A stretch of DNA of 64,000 nucleotides from Bacteroidota bacterium. GTDB lineage: Bacteria > Bacteroidota > Bacteroidia > Bacteroidales > TTA-H9. Below, in pieces: positions 63,241-64,000 of this stretch (position 1 is its first letter; the number at the start of each line of letters is the position of its first letter). Below the pieces are notes generated by a model. The model saw nothing but the letters and a program-made list of their open reading frames with translations. It had not been told where the DNA came from and ran no database searches. The position numbers and the translations under genes were made by a program. The DNA lies in contig QKGM01000001.1 in NCBI GenBank assembly GCA_003250395.1, positions 62,001-126,000 on the forward strand, in the 5' to 3' direction.

Positions 63241-64000
63241 TTAGTTATTGGATTGTCTTCTTCTCTTCAGCTCTTTTTTAATTAACCCCAGTTCTCTACC
63301 TGTCTGTCCTTTCACGCTTGTGTTTTCCTCAGCCCGTCGTGCCAGATAAGGGATTACATGCTTTACGGGCCCATAGGGAACATATTTGGCAACATTGTAC
63401 CCCGCAGCAGCCATATTAAAACTGATATGATCGCTCATACCATACAGCTGAGAAAACCAGATTCGGGAATCAGAAGCGTCGAGATTATGCCGGTGCATGA
63501 GATCTATCAGATGCAGGCAACTGTTCTCATTATGTGTGCCACAGAAAATGCTGATGTTGCTGATGTTTTTAACACAGAAAGTAAGTGCTTCATCAAAGTC
63601 ACGATCAGTGGAGGCTTTATCTGGTTGAATAGGTGAAGCATAACCTAAAGCCAGGGCTCTTTGCCTCTCTTTTTCCATATAGGCACCCCGTACAAATTTG
63701 ACCCCCAGGACATAATTACCGTCAATTGCTTTCTGATGCAGGCTCTTCAGAAATGAGATACGATCGTGACGATACATTTGTAATGTATTGAAAACAATAG
63801 CCTTATCACGATTGTACCTTTGCATCATTTGTTCGGTTACATCATCAATGAACTTTTGGTACCAACTGTCCTCAGCATCAATCAGGATGGGTTTACCAAT
63901 CTGGCTGGCAGCAGAACAAAGCCTGTCAACCCTTGATTTGAACAATTCTATTTTTGCGTGGTCGTCGGTTGTCAACGTCCAGGGCTGTTCTATTTTATCA
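63241..64000 (-). CDS. Proline dehydrogenase family protein, 5' part outside window
   Basis: The frame is open to base 64000, so about 252 C-terminal residues are visible and the start lies outside. It oxidises proline to pyrroline-5-carboxylate with FAD. Visible features: KFVRGAYMEKER (the KLVRGAYxxxE motif), FCGTHNENS (ATHN-type), and SQLYGMSDHISF near the end (LYGMSDxxSF, family motif), plus KYVPYGPVKHVIPYLARRAEEN, a PRODH signature for the substrate-binding arginines. No P5C dehydrogenase follows in the window, so it is monofunctional rather than PutA. Confidence 0.92.
   Translation of the reverse strand, partial: DKIEQPWTLTTDDHAKIELFKSRVDRLCSAASQIGKPILIDAEDSWYQKFIDDVTEQMMQRYNRDKAIVFNTLQMYRHDRISFLKSLHQKAIDGNYVLGVKFVRGAYMEKERQRALALGYASPIQPDKASTDRDFDEALTFCVKNISNISIFCGTHNENSCLHLIDLMHRHNLDASDSRIWFSQLYGMSDHISFNMAAAGYNVAKYVPYGPVKHVIPYLARRAEENTSVKGQTGRELGLIKKELKRRRQSNN

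Overview
The window reads as a chromosomal segment of a Bacteroidota (Bacteroidetes) bacterium, probably an anaerobic or facultative marine or sediment member of the Bacteroidales/Marinilabiliales type; this placement is an inference. Support comes from many TAnnTTTG -7 promoter elements close to start codons with almost no Shine-Dalgarno sequences, the ileS-dksA/traR-lspA order, a separated atpD-atpC pair, a type 2 isoleucyl-tRNA synthetase, the DUF4175-ATPase-ybeY-mnmG cluster, the dut-TPR-DUF4292-EnvC cluster, an RprX/RprY-like two-component pair and a carboxypeptidase-regulatory-domain TonB receptor. No tRNA, rRNA, CRISPR, intact insertion sequence or prophage was seen.

Layout. 0-4.7 kb: two overlapping hybrid histidine kinases (the first runs off the left edge). 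4.8-5.4 kb: a small lipoprotein and a shared hairpin terminator. 5.4-13.7 kb, all on the minus strand: atpC-atpD, lspA-dksA-ileS and a bifunctional acyltransferase likely to make aminolipids. At about 13.7 kb the coding strand switches. 13.9-30.6 kb, all on the plus strand: DUF4175 membrane protein, RsbW-like ATPase, ybeY, mnmG, a methyltransferase with a G10 tract, an NtrY-like kinase, a MOP flippase, dut, TPR protein, DUF4292 lipoprotein and an EnvC-like LytM protein. Three near-perfect parS-like 16-mers lie at 18.1, 20.0 and 22.9 kb, two exactly in the gaps either side of mnmG; with the strand switch this suggests the segment is close to the chromosomal origin.

31.4-38.1 kb: a TetR-controlled export operon (TetR, TolC, membrane-fusion lipoprotein, two ABC ATPases, two ABC-2 permeases), with an 18-bp perfect palindrome just after the predicted promoter. 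38.1-45.9 kb: an unexplained gap of about 790 bp, then housekeeping genes (lpxK, Nif3-like, zinc-ribbon coiled coil, TPR protein, dtd, FlK-like thioesterase, OsmC, a cysteine-rich secreted protein). 45.9-48.0 kb: a sensor kinase and OmpR-type regulator; the divergent promoter region carries four TGTTAAT-type repeats at 11-12 bp spacing, centred between two -7 boxes.

48.1-53.5 kb is the most distinctive locus: a Crp/Fnr regulator, FNR-like palindromes, then a hexaheme lipoprotein cytochrome, a small lipoprotein with one CX4CH heme motif, a DUF5777 beta-barrel, a monoheme cytochrome c, a membrane-anchored heptaheme cytochrome and a b-type cytochrome. Together they could carry electrons from the quinone pool through the periplasm to or across the outer membrane, i.e. 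a possible porin-cytochrome respiratory conduit. 53.7-64 kb: a TonB receptor, DUF6265-like lipoprotein, aldo/keto reductase, REC-kinase, mtnA-like isomerase, U32 peptidase family protein, a 51-residue membrane protein, lysS and a partial proline dehydrogenase.
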